Below, piece after piece: positions 15,576 to 23,259 of a DNA stretch of 28,581 nt. Position 1 is the first letter of the stretch. Each line of letters starts with the position of its first letter. This stretch comes from Cellvibrionales bacterium UBA4495. Lineage in GTDB: Bacteria > Pseudomonadota > Gammaproteobacteria > Pseudomonadales > Porticoccaceae. The stretch is taken from NCBI GenBank assembly GCA_002388905.1, contig DGNJ01000103.1, positions 15,178 to 43,758 on the forward strand, written 5' to 3'. The notes under the pieces are model-generated. The model had not been told where the DNA came from and did no database searches. It was given only the letters and a program-made list of their open reading frames with translations. A program made the translations under genes and the position numbers.

Positions 15576-16900
15576 ACGGAGCCGACACCAACACCCGCAG
15601 GCCCGCTATTATCGAGCTTGTGGACAGCGACATCCGCTGCCTGGCACCCGACGGTACCCTGATCGCCACCGCCGGTTACGCAGTTCTGGAAAAAGGCGGC
15701 ATCGCCACCGGCGACGAGGCCCTGGCCCGGGCCTGGCTGCAACCCCAGCAGACGTTCAATCACTTCTGGCACCAGCTTAACCTGGCTCCCCTTCCCACTG
15801 ACAGTCGGCACGCCCGGCACCATGCCGACCTGGCCTTTGCCCAGTTGAGCCGGTTGTTCGAGGCACTGGGACAGCCGGGCGAAATACTCTTTGCCGTACC
15901 CGGTAGCTTTTCCCGGGACCAGCTCTCGGTGCTGCTCGGCCTTACCGCCGCTCTGCCCGCCAGGGCGGCGGGCCTGGTGGACGCCGCCGTGGCCGCTGCC
16001 AGCCATGGGCCCTGGACCGGAGAAGTTCATCATCTGGACATCCAGCTGCACCAGGCGGTGATAACCCGCCTGGCGGTGGACACGACGGTTGAACGTCTGG
16101 CGCTGGAGGTGGTGCCCGAGGCCGGCCTCAGGGCCCTCTACAACGGCTGGGCACAGCACATTGCCGAACTCTTTATCCGCACCTATCGCTACGATCCGTT
16201 GCATGCCGCCGAGGGCGAGCAGCAACTGTTCGACCGGCTCCCGGTCTGGCTGGCCCGCCTGCGCGAAACCCCGGAGCTGGAAATCGAACTGGCCACCCCC
16301 AGGGGCGACTTCCGCCTGACACTGCACCGCAACAGCCTGCTGGAGAATGCCGAACATCGCTTTGGCAAACTGGCGACAACGCTCCAGCGGCTCGGCAAAG
16401 TGGACCACCTCCTGGCCAGCCACCGCGCCGCCGGCCTGCCCGGCCTGGCCGACTATCTGGGCGCCGCGCCCCTGGCTGCCGACAGCGCCATTAGCGGTTG
16501 TCTCTCCACCCTGGAAGCAATCTGCGGCGACGGCGAATCGGTGGACTTCGTCACACGCCTGCCGCACCGGCCGGGTCGGGCCGCCGGGTCCGCGCCGGCC
16601 AAAGCCCCTACGACAGGCGCCCGGGAACCGAGCCCCGAAATCCCCACCCACCTGCTTTGCGGGCATCAGGCCTACCCGCTGGCGCCGGCACTGGGTATCG
16701 ACTGGCGCGACGGAGACGTTGTTTTCACCCGGTCTTCCGGAGCGCCCGTACTGGTGGAGCGCCGCGACGGTCGAATCCACATCAGCGACAACAGTAAAGA
16801 TGGCCTGGCGCACGCGAGCAGCGCCGAGCCCCGCTGCGGCGACACCCTGACCGTCGGCGACCGCCGCCTGCTATTCATCGAGGTGGAACCGGGCACCTGA
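15572..16900 (+). CDS. Cytoplasmic protein with possible degenerate actin/Hsp70-like fold and FHA-like C-terminus (operon gene 8)
   Basis: A 442-residue protein with no signal peptide or membrane helix, started by GTG overlapping the channel gene (GTGA). The N-terminal 330 residues show an alternation suggestive of the ASKHA (actin/Hsp70) fold: a first beta region (IIELVDSDIRCLAPDGTLI), EILFAVPGSFSRDQLSVLLG followed by AAGLVDAAVAAAS, and a second-lobe strand (VHHLDIQLHQAVITRLAVD). The glycine-rich phosphate loops of active members (DxGTT and DxGGG types) are missing or replaced. After a linker (about 335-360), the C-terminal 80 residues are beta-rich and end GDTLTVGDRRLLFIEV, reminiscent of the last strands of an FHA domain. 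Both assignments are fold-level inferences. It may be the cytoplasmic regulatory or scaffold subunit bound to the channel. Confidence 0.72.
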   Translation: MNGADTNTRRPAIIELVDSDIRCLAPDGTLIATAGYAVLEKGGIATGDEALARAWLQPQQTFNHFWHQLNLAPLPTDSRHARHHADLAFAQLSRLFEALGQPGEILFAVPGSFSRDQLSVLLGLTAALPARAAGLVDAAVAAASHGPWTGEVHHLDIQLHQAVITRLAVDTTVERLALEVVPEAGLRALYNGWAQHIAELFIRTYRYDPLHAAEGEQQLFDRLPVWLARLRETPELEIELATPRGDFRLTLHRNSLLENAEHRFGKLATTLQRLGKVDHLLASHRAAGLPGLADYLGAAPLAADSAISGCLSTLEAICGDGESVDFVTRLPHRPGRAAGSAPAKAPTTGAREPSPEIPTHLLCGHQAYPLAPALGIDWRDGDVVFTRSSGAPVLVERRDGRIHISDNSKDGLAHASSAEPRCGDTLTVGDRRLLFIEVEPGT

Positions 16901-16901
16901 T

Positions 16902-17963
16902 ATGGCCAGGAAACGGCGGCGCATCAACCCCTTCAGCCTCTCTTTTCTGGATATCATGGCCTGCGGCTTCGGCGCCGTGACCCTGCTGTTCCTGATCCTC
17001 AAGCACGATGTGGGCAGCGCCACCGGCGAACCCGGTGTGCGGGCCGAGGCGGACCTGCTCCGGGAAGAGATCCGCACCGGCGAAAAGGACCTGGTGGCGT
17101 TGCGCAACAGTCTCGCCCGCATGGAGGAGCAGATCGTCGAAGCCAGGGGCCTGTCAAAGCGGATCGTGGGCCGTATCGAGGAAACCCGTCGGGAACTGAG
17201 CGTCCAGTCCGACCCGGAAGACGAGATCGCCCGCCTGCGCAAGCAGGTGGAGGAGATGGAGCGGGAAGTGGCGGAGCAACGGGAACAGGGCCGCGACCGC
17301 AATGTCCGGCGCTTTGTCGGCGAGGGCGACCGACAGTACCTAACCGGCCTCAAGCTGGGCGGCGAACGGGTACTGATCCTGCTGGACGCCTCGGCGAGCA
17401 TGCTCGCCGAGGATATCGTCAATGTCCTGCGTCGGCGCAATATGGACGAGGACATCCGGCGCCGGGCGGACAAATGGCGCCGGGCCCTGCGCACCGTGGA
17501 ATGGCTTTTGGCCCAGCTGCCACCCCGCAGCCGCTACCAGGTTTATACCTTCAATACCGCGGTCCGACCCGCCATCGAGGGTTCCGCGGGCACCTGGCAG
17601 GACGCCGCCGACCGGGCCGCCATGGACCGGGCCGTGGCGGCCCTGCGCGAGCGGGTACCGGGGGACGGCACCAGCCTGGTCAACGCCTTCTCCGCTGCCG
17701 GCGACTTCCGGCAGGGGCCCGACAATATTTTCCTGATCACGGACGGCCTGCCCACCCAGGGCAGAAAACCGCCCGCCGCCAATACGGTATCGGGACGCAA
17801 GCGGGTCGAACTCTTCGATGAGGCCACCCGGGCGCTGCCCGACGCGCCGGTGAATATCATCCTCTTTCCCATGGAGGGGGACCCGATGGCGGCGGCACTG
17901 TTCTGGCAACTGGCGGTGGCGAGCCGGGGTGCCTTTCTGAGCCCCGCCAGCGACTGGCCGTAA
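16902..17963 (+). CDS. Membrane-anchored VWA protein with ExbD/MotB-like helix, paralog A (operon gene 9)
   Basis: A 353-residue protein. A basic start (MARKRRR) precedes one membrane helix (about residues 12-34) containing SLSFLDIMACGFGA, with Asp17 placed as in ExbD/TolR/MotB anchor helices. A coiled coil follows (about 46-135), then a von Willebrand A domain (about 150-353) with a complete metal site: Asp162-x-Ser164-x-Ser166, Thr257 in GDGTS and Asp281 in ITDGLP. The positive-inside rule puts the VWA domain in the periplasm. It starts one base after the preceding stop and is followed 16 bases later by a paralog with the same layout. I infer it is one of the two stator 'B' subunits for the MotA/TolQ/ExbB-type channel. 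Confidence 0.88.
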   Translation: MARKRRRINPFSLSFLDIMACGFGAVTLLFLILKHDVGSATGEPGVRAEADLLREEIRTGEKDLVALRNSLARMEEQIVEARGLSKRIVGRIEETRRELSVQSDPEDEIARLRKQVEEMEREVAEQREQGRDRNVRRFVGEGDRQYLTGLKLGGERVLILLDASASMLAEDIVNVLRRRNMDEDIRRRADKWRRALRTVEWLLAQLPPRSRYQVYTFNTAVRPAIEGSAGTWQDAADRAAMDRAVAALRERVPGDGTSLVNAFSAAGDFRQGPDNIFLITDGLPTQGRKPPAANTVSGRKRVELFDEATRALPDAPVNIILFPMEGDPMAAALFWQLAVASRGAFLSPASDWP

Positions 17964-17969
17964 GGAGGG
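17964..17969 (+). promoter_or_regulatory. Strong Shine-Dalgarno of VWA paralog B
   Basis: GGAGGG directly after the TAA of paralog A and 10 bases before the ATG at 17980. It is stronger than sites inside the rest of the operon, suggesting independent and possibly higher translation of this subunit. Confidence 0.6.
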
Positions 17970-17979
17970 CGTAGACAAG

Positions 17980-18972
17980 ATGCGCAAGCGACGTAGAGAA
18001 CTGGTGCCGGAAATCAGCCTGTCCTTTCTCGATGTGATCAGCTGCGGTTTTGGTGCTATTGTTCTGTTATTACTGATCGCCAAGACCGTGGAATCCACGG
18101 CCCTGGAAAAGGCCCCGGATTTCGAGGGCAGTGTCCGAAAGCTCCAGGAACAGTTATTCGAGATTCGCGGGGAAACCACCCAGCTCAACCGCGAACTCCA
18201 GTCCCGGGAGGAACAGCTTTCGCAAATCCGGGAACGCGTGGCCAGGCTGCGGGAACAACTGGCAAGCCTGGAAAAACAGCGGGATGCGGTGGCGGAAGTG
18301 GATACCGAGAAGAAAGAAGAACTGACCCTGGCCCTGCAAGTGCTCAGCGAGGAAATGGAACGCCTCCTGGGGCGGGATTTTCGCAGCGAAAACAACCTTG
18401 TCGGCGGCATCCCGGTCGACAGTGAATACATCATATTTATTGTCGACACCTCAGGCAGCATGTTCAATTATGCCTGGCCGCGGCTGCGGCGGGAGATGGT
18501 CAATATTCTCGACATCTACCCCCGGGTGAAGGGAATCCAGATCATGAACGACATGGGGGATTACATGTTCCCCGGCTATCGCGGCAAGTGGATTCCCGAC
18601 ACTCCGGCCCGGCGACGGGTAATCCTCCAGCGCCTGGCGAACTGGACCCCGTTCAGCAACTCCAGTCCCGTGGAGGGTATCCAGCGGGCCATCAGCAGTT
18701 ATTACGACCCCGACAAAAAGCTGAGCCTCTATGTCTTCGGCGACGACTTCACTGGCACGTCCATTCGCCAGGTGCTGGATACCGTCGACAAGATCAACCG
18801 CGATCGCCTGGAGGGTGACCGGCTGGTGCGCATCCACACGGTGGGCTTTCCGGTACACTTCCTGGTACCCGGAGGACGCCTTCAGACGGCGTCCCGCTTC
18901 GCCGCCCTGATGCGGGAGCTGAGTTACCGCAATCACGGCACGTTCATCGGCCTCAACAGCCTTGAAAACTGA
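17980..18972 (+). CDS. Membrane-anchored VWA protein with ExbD/MotB-like helix, paralog B (operon gene 10)
   Basis: A 330-residue protein with the same plan as its neighbour: a basic start (MRKRRR), a membrane helix (about residues 13-35) with SLSFLDVISCGFGA and Asp18, a long coiled coil (about 45-130), and a VWA domain (about 150-330) with Asp156-x-Ser158-x-Ser160. The VWA parts are much more diverged than the anchor helix, so the shared constraint is on the membrane segment. Features unique to this copy are NDMGDYMFPGYRGKW and SLYVFGDDFTGTSIRQVLDT. Together the two could form a heterodimer inside a channel pentamer, or alternate homodimers. It is probably periplasmic apart from the N-terminus. 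Confidence 0.88.
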   Translation: MRKRRRELVPEISLSFLDVISCGFGAIVLLLLIAKTVESTALEKAPDFEGSVRKLQEQLFEIRGETTQLNRELQSREEQLSQIRERVARLREQLASLEKQRDAVAEVDTEKKEELTLALQVLSEEMERLLGRDFRSENNLVGGIPVDSEYIIFIVDTSGSMFNYAWPRLRREMVNILDIYPRVKGIQIMNDMGDYMFPGYRGKWIPDTPARRRVILQRLANWTPFSNSSPVEGIQRAISSYYDPDKKLSLYVFGDDFTGTSIRQVLDTVDKINRDRLEGDRLVRIHTVGFPVHFLVPGGRLQTASRFAALMRELSYRNHGTFIGLNSLEN

Positions 18973-18973
18973 C

Positions 18974-19597
18974 ATGCACAGATTCTTCGGCGCCGCCACC
19001 GCGATTGTCCTGCTGGCCCTGGCCGGTTGCAGCACCAGCGTCACGGTGGACAGCGATTTCCCCGAACCGGTCAATCACAGCCTGCCGGTCCGGGCCGGCC
19101 TGCTCCTCGAAGAGGACTTCCTTGCCTACACCTTCGAGCGCGACAAGGGTCGCGATATCACCCTGGCCCTGGGCAACGCCCAGGGCGAACTGTTCCGGAA
19201 CGTGGCCAATCACCTGTTCGTCTCGGTCCGGGAACTGGAAGCGCTGCCCCAGGGCGACAGCGGCCTGGACCTGGTTCTCTCCCCCCGGGTGGAAGACATA
19301 CAGCTTGCCACCCCCTTCGACACCAAGCTCGAGGTCTTCGAGGTCTGGATCAAGTACAACATCCGGGTCTACCGGGGCGACGGCGAACCCCTGGCGGACT
19401 GGATCATGACCGCCTACGGCAAAACGCCGACCCGGTTCCTGAAATCCCGGGGAGAGGCCCTTAACCGGGCAACGGTGGTGGCGCTGCGCGATGCCGGGGC
19501 GCGCCTGATTATCGAATTTCCGCGTGTTCCCGCTGTCTATAATTGGTTGAAGGACAATATTCGCGAGAAAGACGCATCCACGGGGGCCGGGCCATGA
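18974..19597 (+). CDS. Lipoprotein of unknown function (operon gene 11)
   Basis: A 207-residue predicted lipoprotein, with signal peptide MHRFFGAATAIVLLALAGC and lipobox LAGC at Cys19. The frame is open from a TTG at 18962, but the ATG at 18974, one base after the previous stop, gives the proper signal peptide. The mature part alternates strands and helices (VRAGLLLEEDFLAYTF, then LALGNAQGELFRNVANHLF, then LDLVLSPRVEDIQLATPF), compatible with a compact alpha/beta lipoprotein fold of the TolB-N/CsgG or YajG kind. I cannot name the family. It overlaps the next gene by four bases. Confidence 0.82.
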   Translation: MHRFFGAATAIVLLALAGCSTSVTVDSDFPEPVNHSLPVRAGLLLEEDFLAYTFERDKGRDITLALGNAQGELFRNVANHLFVSVRELEALPQGDSGLDLVLSPRVEDIQLATPFDTKLEVFEVWIKYNIRVYRGDGEPLADWIMTAYGKTPTRFLKSRGEALNRATVVALRDAGARLIIEFPRVPAVYNWLKDNIREKDASTGAGP

Positions 19598-20271
19598 ACT
19601 TTCGTCTGCTGATCCTCGCAAGCACCCTGGTACTGGGCGCCTGCACCACCACCACGGTCAACGAGCACCGGACAAACCCAGTCGGACTGACACTGGACGG
19701 TTCCGAGAAAGTCGTGGTCCTGGGCCGTCGCCACGCCGGTCAATACGAGACGGAACCGGATTTTATCGATTGCATTGGCGGCAAGCTCGACGACAACACC
19801 GCGGTCACCATTGTCGACGAGGGCGACTTCATCGACAGCCTCTATCCCTGGTTCGAACCGCGCACCGCCCCGCTGCGCCTGGGCCGCCTGGAACGGATGC
19901 TGGCAGACCCCCTTATTGCCCAGCAGGTCCAGGCACTGGGGATCCGCTACATGATCTGGGTGGATGGCAACACCGAAACCACCGAGTCCGACGGCAGCAT
20001 CAGCTGTGCCGTAGGGCCCGGGGGCGGCGGCTGTTTTGGCTTTGCCACCTGGGAGAAAGCCTCCAATTACGAGGCGGTGATCTGGGACATAGAGCAGCTT
20101 GCCGACATGGGACGGGTGAAGGTCGACGCCAAGGGCTCTTCCTATCTGCTCGCCGTGGGGGCACCGATTCCCTTTATTGCCCGGGTCCAGGGCGAGGCCT
20201 GCGACGGCATCGGCACCCAGTTGCGCTCGTTTTTTAATCGCAAAGGTATCGCCAGCAACGAGGATTCATGA
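19594..20271 (+). CDS. Lipoprotein of unknown function (operon gene 12)
   Basis: A 225-residue predicted lipoprotein, with signal peptide MNFRLLILASTLVLGAC and lipobox LGAC at Cys17. The ATG at 19594 overlaps the previous stop (ATGA) and is preferred over an upstream start at 19543 that would lack a signal peptide. Notable segments are DSLYPWFEPRTAPLRLGRLE, LGIRYMIWVDGNTETTESDG, a Gly-rich loop with two Cys (CAVGPGGGGCFGFATW), NYEAVIWDIEQLADMG, and a third Cys near the end (GEACDGIGTQL). The cysteines could form a disulfide. The fold resembles the nucleotide-free alpha/beta lipoproteins that support envelope machines, but no family is named with confidence. Confidence 0.82.
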   Translation: MNFRLLILASTLVLGACTTTTVNEHRTNPVGLTLDGSEKVVVLGRRHAGQYETEPDFIDCIGGKLDDNTAVTIVDEGDFIDSLYPWFEPRTAPLRLGRLERMLADPLIAQQVQALGIRYMIWVDGNTETTESDGSISCAVGPGGGGCFGFATWEKASNYEAVIWDIEQLADMGRVKVDAKGSSYLLAVGAPIPFIARVQGEACDGIGTQLRSFFNRKGIASNEDS

Positions 20272-21692
20272 CCTTTCTCGTTCGTCGACAACGCGTGTGG
20301 CTCGTTCTCTGCCTGCTGATCGCCCTGCCGGCGCGGGCGTTCTTCATGTCCGCCGACAAGGAGGCCGAGATCGGCCGGGAGCTTTACGAAAAGATCACCT
20401 CGCAGATGGCGGTGTACGAAGAGCCGGAGCTCAACGCCTACCTCGAGCGCGTCGGCGACAGGCTGGTGGCGCAAACCGAACGAGCCGACGAGGATTTCAC
20501 GTTCACCATTATCGACAGTCCCGACATCAATGCCTTTGCCACCCCCGGCGGCTATGTCTACGTCAACCGGGGCCTGATCGGCTACCTTCAGTCCGAGGCC
20601 CAGTTGGCGGCGGTGGTGGCCCACGAGATAGCCCATGTCACCGCCCGCCACGCCGCCCGCCAGAAACGGGCAAGGACCACGTCCAACATCGCCGCCGGGC
20701 TGCTGGCCATCCTTTCCCGCAGCGGGGAGGTGGGCGAGGCCACGGCCCTGTGGGGGGAAGCCACTGTGCGCGGCTACGGCCGGGACATGGAGCTGGAGGC
20801 GGACGGCCTGGGCGCCAAATTCCTGGCCAGGGCGGGGTATCGCCCCCAGGCCATGATCGACGTCATCACCCTGCTCAAGGACAACGAACGCTTCGAGAAA
20901 CGCCGGGCCAGTGAATCGGGGCGGGAAACCCAGACTTATCACGGCCTCTTTGCTACCCACCCGCGCAACGATCAGCGACTCCGGGAGGTGGTATCCAGTG
21001 CCGGCGACATCCTGGAAGCCGAGGGCGAAACCAATGCCACGGCCTTTCGCATCGCCACCGACGGCCTGGTCTGGGGCGAGAACTTCCAGGCCAAGCCCCG
21101 CAAAAAAAACCGCTATTATCATGAGGGGTTGCGCTTTCGCTTCGACTATCCCGAGAACTGGCAATTCACCGAAAGCGAAGGCACCATCGTCGGGCAGCGG
21201 GCAGACGGTAGCGGCGAACTGCACCTGGCCATCCACACGCGCACCCTCGCGCCGCCGGCGCAATTTATCAAGGACAGCCTGGGGATCCCCTTTATCCGCA
21301 AATCCCAGCCCTTTTCCCAGGGCCACCTGCAGGGCCACACGGGCCTGATTCCGGGAAAAGACGGCGCTCCCGACAAGCGACTGGCGGTGATCTACTACAA
21401 CCGCCACGCCTATGTGTTTACCGGCGAAGTGCGCGATACCGGCAACCGCGAAGTACTGGACGACGAGTTCCTGCAGATCATCGGCAGCTTCGCGCCCCTG
21501 TCCCGGGCCCAGTTGAGTAACCGGGAGCCGGAACGCATTCATTACGTCAAGGCCACCGACAACACCACCTTCGCGCAACTGGCCCGCTACCTGAAGCTGG
21601 GTCGCTACGGGGAAGAGCAACTGCGTCTGATCAACGGCTATTATCCTGTCGGCGAACCCGAGGCCGGCGAATGGATCAAGATCATCCGCTGA
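20268..21692 (+). CDS. M48-family zinc metalloprotease with LysM-like C-terminus (operon gene 13)
   Basis: A 474-residue exported protease similar in plan to BepA/YfgC-type envelope proteases. The signal peptide ends near LPARA. The zinc site is HEIAHVTARHAAR, with His119, Glu120 and His123, and the downstream ELEADGLGAKF (residues 175-185) supplies the third ligand Glu. After the catalytic domain (about 25-260) comes a region with YHEGLRFRFDYPENWQF, typical of M48 proteins that carry an extra folded domain. The last 50 residues (IHYVKATDNTTFAQLARYLK to GEWIKII) look like a LysM-type peptidoglycan-binding domain. It overlaps the previous gene by four bases and closes the operon. Its likely job is quality control or processing of envelope parts, perhaps of the operon's own proteins. 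Confidence 0.92.
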   Translation: MTFLVRRQRVWLVLCLLIALPARAFFMSADKEAEIGRELYEKITSQMAVYEEPELNAYLERVGDRLVAQTERADEDFTFTIIDSPDINAFATPGGYVYVNRGLIGYLQSEAQLAAVVAHEIAHVTARHAARQKRARTTSNIAAGLLAILSRSGEVGEATALWGEATVRGYGRDMELEADGLGAKFLARAGYRPQAMIDVITLLKDNERFEKRRASESGRETQTYHGLFATHPRNDQRLREVVSSAGDILEAEGETNATAFRIATDGLVWGENFQAKPRKKNRYYHEGLRFRFDYPENWQFTESEGTIVGQRADGSGELHLAIHTRTLAPPAQFIKDSLGIPFIRKSQPFSQGHLQGHTGLIPGKDGAPDKRLAVIYYNRHAYVFTGEVRDTGNREVLDDEFLQIIGSFAPLSRAQLSNREPERIHYVKATDNTTFAQLARYLKLGRYGEEQLRLINGYYPVGEPEAGEWIKIIR

Positions 21693-21701
21693 GGGGGTTC
21701 C

Positions 21702-21730
21702 TTGTTAGGGTCGGGGCTATCCCCCATAAT
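21702..21730 (+). promoter_or_regulatory. Probable sigma70 promoter for slyD
   Basis: TTGTTA (21702-21707), a 17-base spacer, then CATAAT (21725-21730), 34 bases before the slyD ATG. The -10 lies inside the 11-base palindrome CCCATAATGGG (21723-21733), which could be an operator. Confidence 0.6.
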
Positions 21731-21764
21731 GGGCGGACATTCATGACTAAACCCAAGGTCTTCT

Positions 21765-22247
21765 ATGTCTATCAAAGCCAACGCCGTCGTCGCCATTCAC
21801 TACGCCGTGAAGGATGAAGAGGGCGCACAACTGGATTCCTCGGAAGGAAAAGAACCGCTTACCTACCTCCACGGGGCCAACAACATTATCCCCGGCCTGG
21901 AGAAGGCCCTGGAGGGCAAGGCCGAGGGCGATCAGGTGGAAGTCACGGTGGCACCCGAGGAAGGCTACGGCGAGCATCGGGAAGAGCTGGTCGAGGCGGT
22001 CCCGCGGGAAGCTTTCGGCGACGTGGATCAGCTTGAACCGGGCATGCGCTTCCAGGCCCAGACCGACAAGGGCCCGGTTTCCGTGGTTGTCACCGATGTC
22101 CAGGAAGACACCGTCACCGTCGACGGCAACCATCCACTGGCGGGCAAATCCCTGAACTTCAGCGTCAAGGTGGACAGCGTGCGCGACGCCACCGAGGAAG
22201 AGATTTCCCACGGCCACGTTCACGGCCCCGAAGGGCAGGAACACTGA
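21765..22247 (+). CDS. slyD: SlyD-like FKBP-type peptidyl-prolyl cis-trans isomerase
   Basis: A 160-residue cytoplasmic folding catalyst that isomerises prolyl bonds and, in SlyD, acts as a chaperone and metal-binding protein. FKBP strands are at both ends (VVAIHYAVKDEEGAQLDSSE, and the conserved LTYLHGANNIIPGLEKALEG with GDQVEVTVAPEEGYGEH). The insert-in-flap chaperone domain lies at about residues 70-125, and the C-terminus is a short His-rich tail (ISHGHVHGPEGQEH), shorter than in E. coli SlyD. The start follows an AAGG at a good distance. It has its own promoter between the envelope operon and this gene, so it is probably not part of that operon. Confidence 0.92.
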   Translation: MSIKANAVVAIHYAVKDEEGAQLDSSEGKEPLTYLHGANNIIPGLEKALEGKAEGDQVEVTVAPEEGYGEHREELVEAVPREAFGDVDQLEPGMRFQAQTDKGPVSVVVTDVQEDTVTVDGNHPLAGKSLNFSVKVDSVRDATEEEISHGHVHGPEGQEH

Positions 22248-22281
22248 GCGCGAGTCAGACACGGGTTCCAGCCGGCAAGCC

Positions 22282-22746
22282 GTGAACTACTGGCTGTTCA
22301 AGACCGAACCGGACGTTTACGGCATCGCCGACCTGGCGGCAGAACCGGGCAAGCCGGTGCGCTGGGACGGGATCCGCAATTATCAGGCTCGCAACTATCT
22401 CAGGGACAGGGTCGCCGCCGGCGACCCTGTTTTTATCTACCACGCCGGCTGTCGCATACCCGGTGTCGCCGGCATTGCCGAGGTAGCGCAGGCGGTCTAT
22501 GCCGATCCGGGTCAGTTTGATAGCGAAAATTCCGGCTACGATGCCAGGAGCGACCCGAAAGCGCCACGCTGGTACTGTGTCGATGTGCTTCATCGCCGCA
22601 CTTTCGCTCCCCTGATTCCCGCAGAGCGCCTGAAAACCCTGCCCGAGCTGGCGAATATGGTGCTCTTTCGCCAGGGCCGCCTGTCCGTGCAACCGGTGAC
22701 GGAGGAGGAATGGCACACGATTGTCGACCTCGCCGACAATAGCTAG
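22282..22746 (+). CDS. EVE domain-containing protein
   Basis: A 154-residue protein of the EVE (PUA-like) family, thought to bind modified nucleic-acid bases or RNA. The motif series is complete: NYWLFKTEPDVYGIADL at the start, VRWDGIRNYQARNYLRD, AAGDPVFIYHAGC, GIAEVAQAVYADP and WYCVDVLHRR. The GTG start is chosen because the family begins almost directly with xYWLxKxEP; no good ribosome binding site is seen. It follows slyD by 34 bases on the same strand and may be co-transcribed. The function in bacteria is mostly unknown. Confidence 0.92.
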   Translation: MNYWLFKTEPDVYGIADLAAEPGKPVRWDGIRNYQARNYLRDRVAAGDPVFIYHAGCRIPGVAGIAEVAQAVYADPGQFDSENSGYDARSDPKAPRWYCVDVLHRRTFAPLIPAERLKTLPELANMVLFRQGRLSVQPVTEEEWHTIVDLADNS

Positions 22747-22913
22747 AACCCAAGCAAAACTTGCGCCTCTTCAAAGTCCGCCTGGGCTCTGGCGCACACC
22801 CCGAAGCACCAACCCCGGAGCCACCCGACAAGTGTGAACCCTGCCACTTCCGGGCGCCATTACCTGCTCTATAGTCGGGACTCAGTTTGGTACTGACGCA
22901 ACGGAGACAGGCC

Positions 22914-23240
22914 ATGAACAAGAATACCGACTCCTCACCCTATTTTATCGTTTCCCGACTGGTCGTCACTGCCGTTCTGGCGATTCTGTTCGCCTCGCCC
23001 GCCACCGGGGAAACGGGGCCGGACCGTCAACCAACCCGATTCTGGGGACAGCCCATGGATGCCAACCCGACAAGCGGTGACACCGAAGCAAATGGCGCCC
23101 AGGCCATTCGCCCCCTGCAATCACTGGCCGGCGGCCGGCCGGAACCCGCCCGCTGGTCGATCAGGCCCTATGCCAACCGCATCGAGATCGTCGACAACAG
23201 CGCCAACATCCTGGGCCTGCGCTGGGAGTTCAAAATGTAG
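22914..23240 (+). CDS. Small exported protein of unknown function
   Basis: A 108-residue protein with a signal peptide (hydrophobic about residues 18-38, cleavage near ATGE). The mature part is polar and Pro/Gly/Arg-rich, ending in a beta-like segment (WSIRPYANRIEIVDNSANIL). A GGAG at 22903-22906, 7 bases before the ATG, supports the start over an upstream alternative at 22887. A TATAGT at 22870-22875 may be a -10, but no -35 was found. The preceding gap (22747-22913) contains no other gene. No homologous family recognised. Confidence 0.65.
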   Translation: MNKNTDSSPYFIVSRLVVTAVLAILFASPATGETGPDRQPTRFWGQPMDANPTSGDTEANGAQAIRPLQSLAGGRPEPARWSIRPYANRIEIVDNSANILGLRWEFKM

Positions 23241-23259
23241 ACGGGTGCCCGCCCACTGA

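Noticed and set aside
15572..18972. Type VI secretion or a MoxR/VWA chaperone system suggested by FHA-like and VWA domains
   Set aside because: No TssB/TssC sheath, VgrG, Hcp, ClpV or MoxR AAA ATPase gene is present, and the VWA proteins are membrane-anchored with ExbD-like helices.
14766..18972. Zorya-type phage defence (ZorA/ZorB channel)
   Set aside because: The channel idea fits, but the partners are VWA proteins rather than an OmpA-domain ZorB, and no helicase or nuclease effectors (ZorC, ZorD or ZorE) are nearby.
21693..21733. Terminator after the M48 gene (GGGG-CTAT-CCCC)
   Set aside because: The stem is only four base pairs, has no T-tract, and overlaps a good promoter for slyD.
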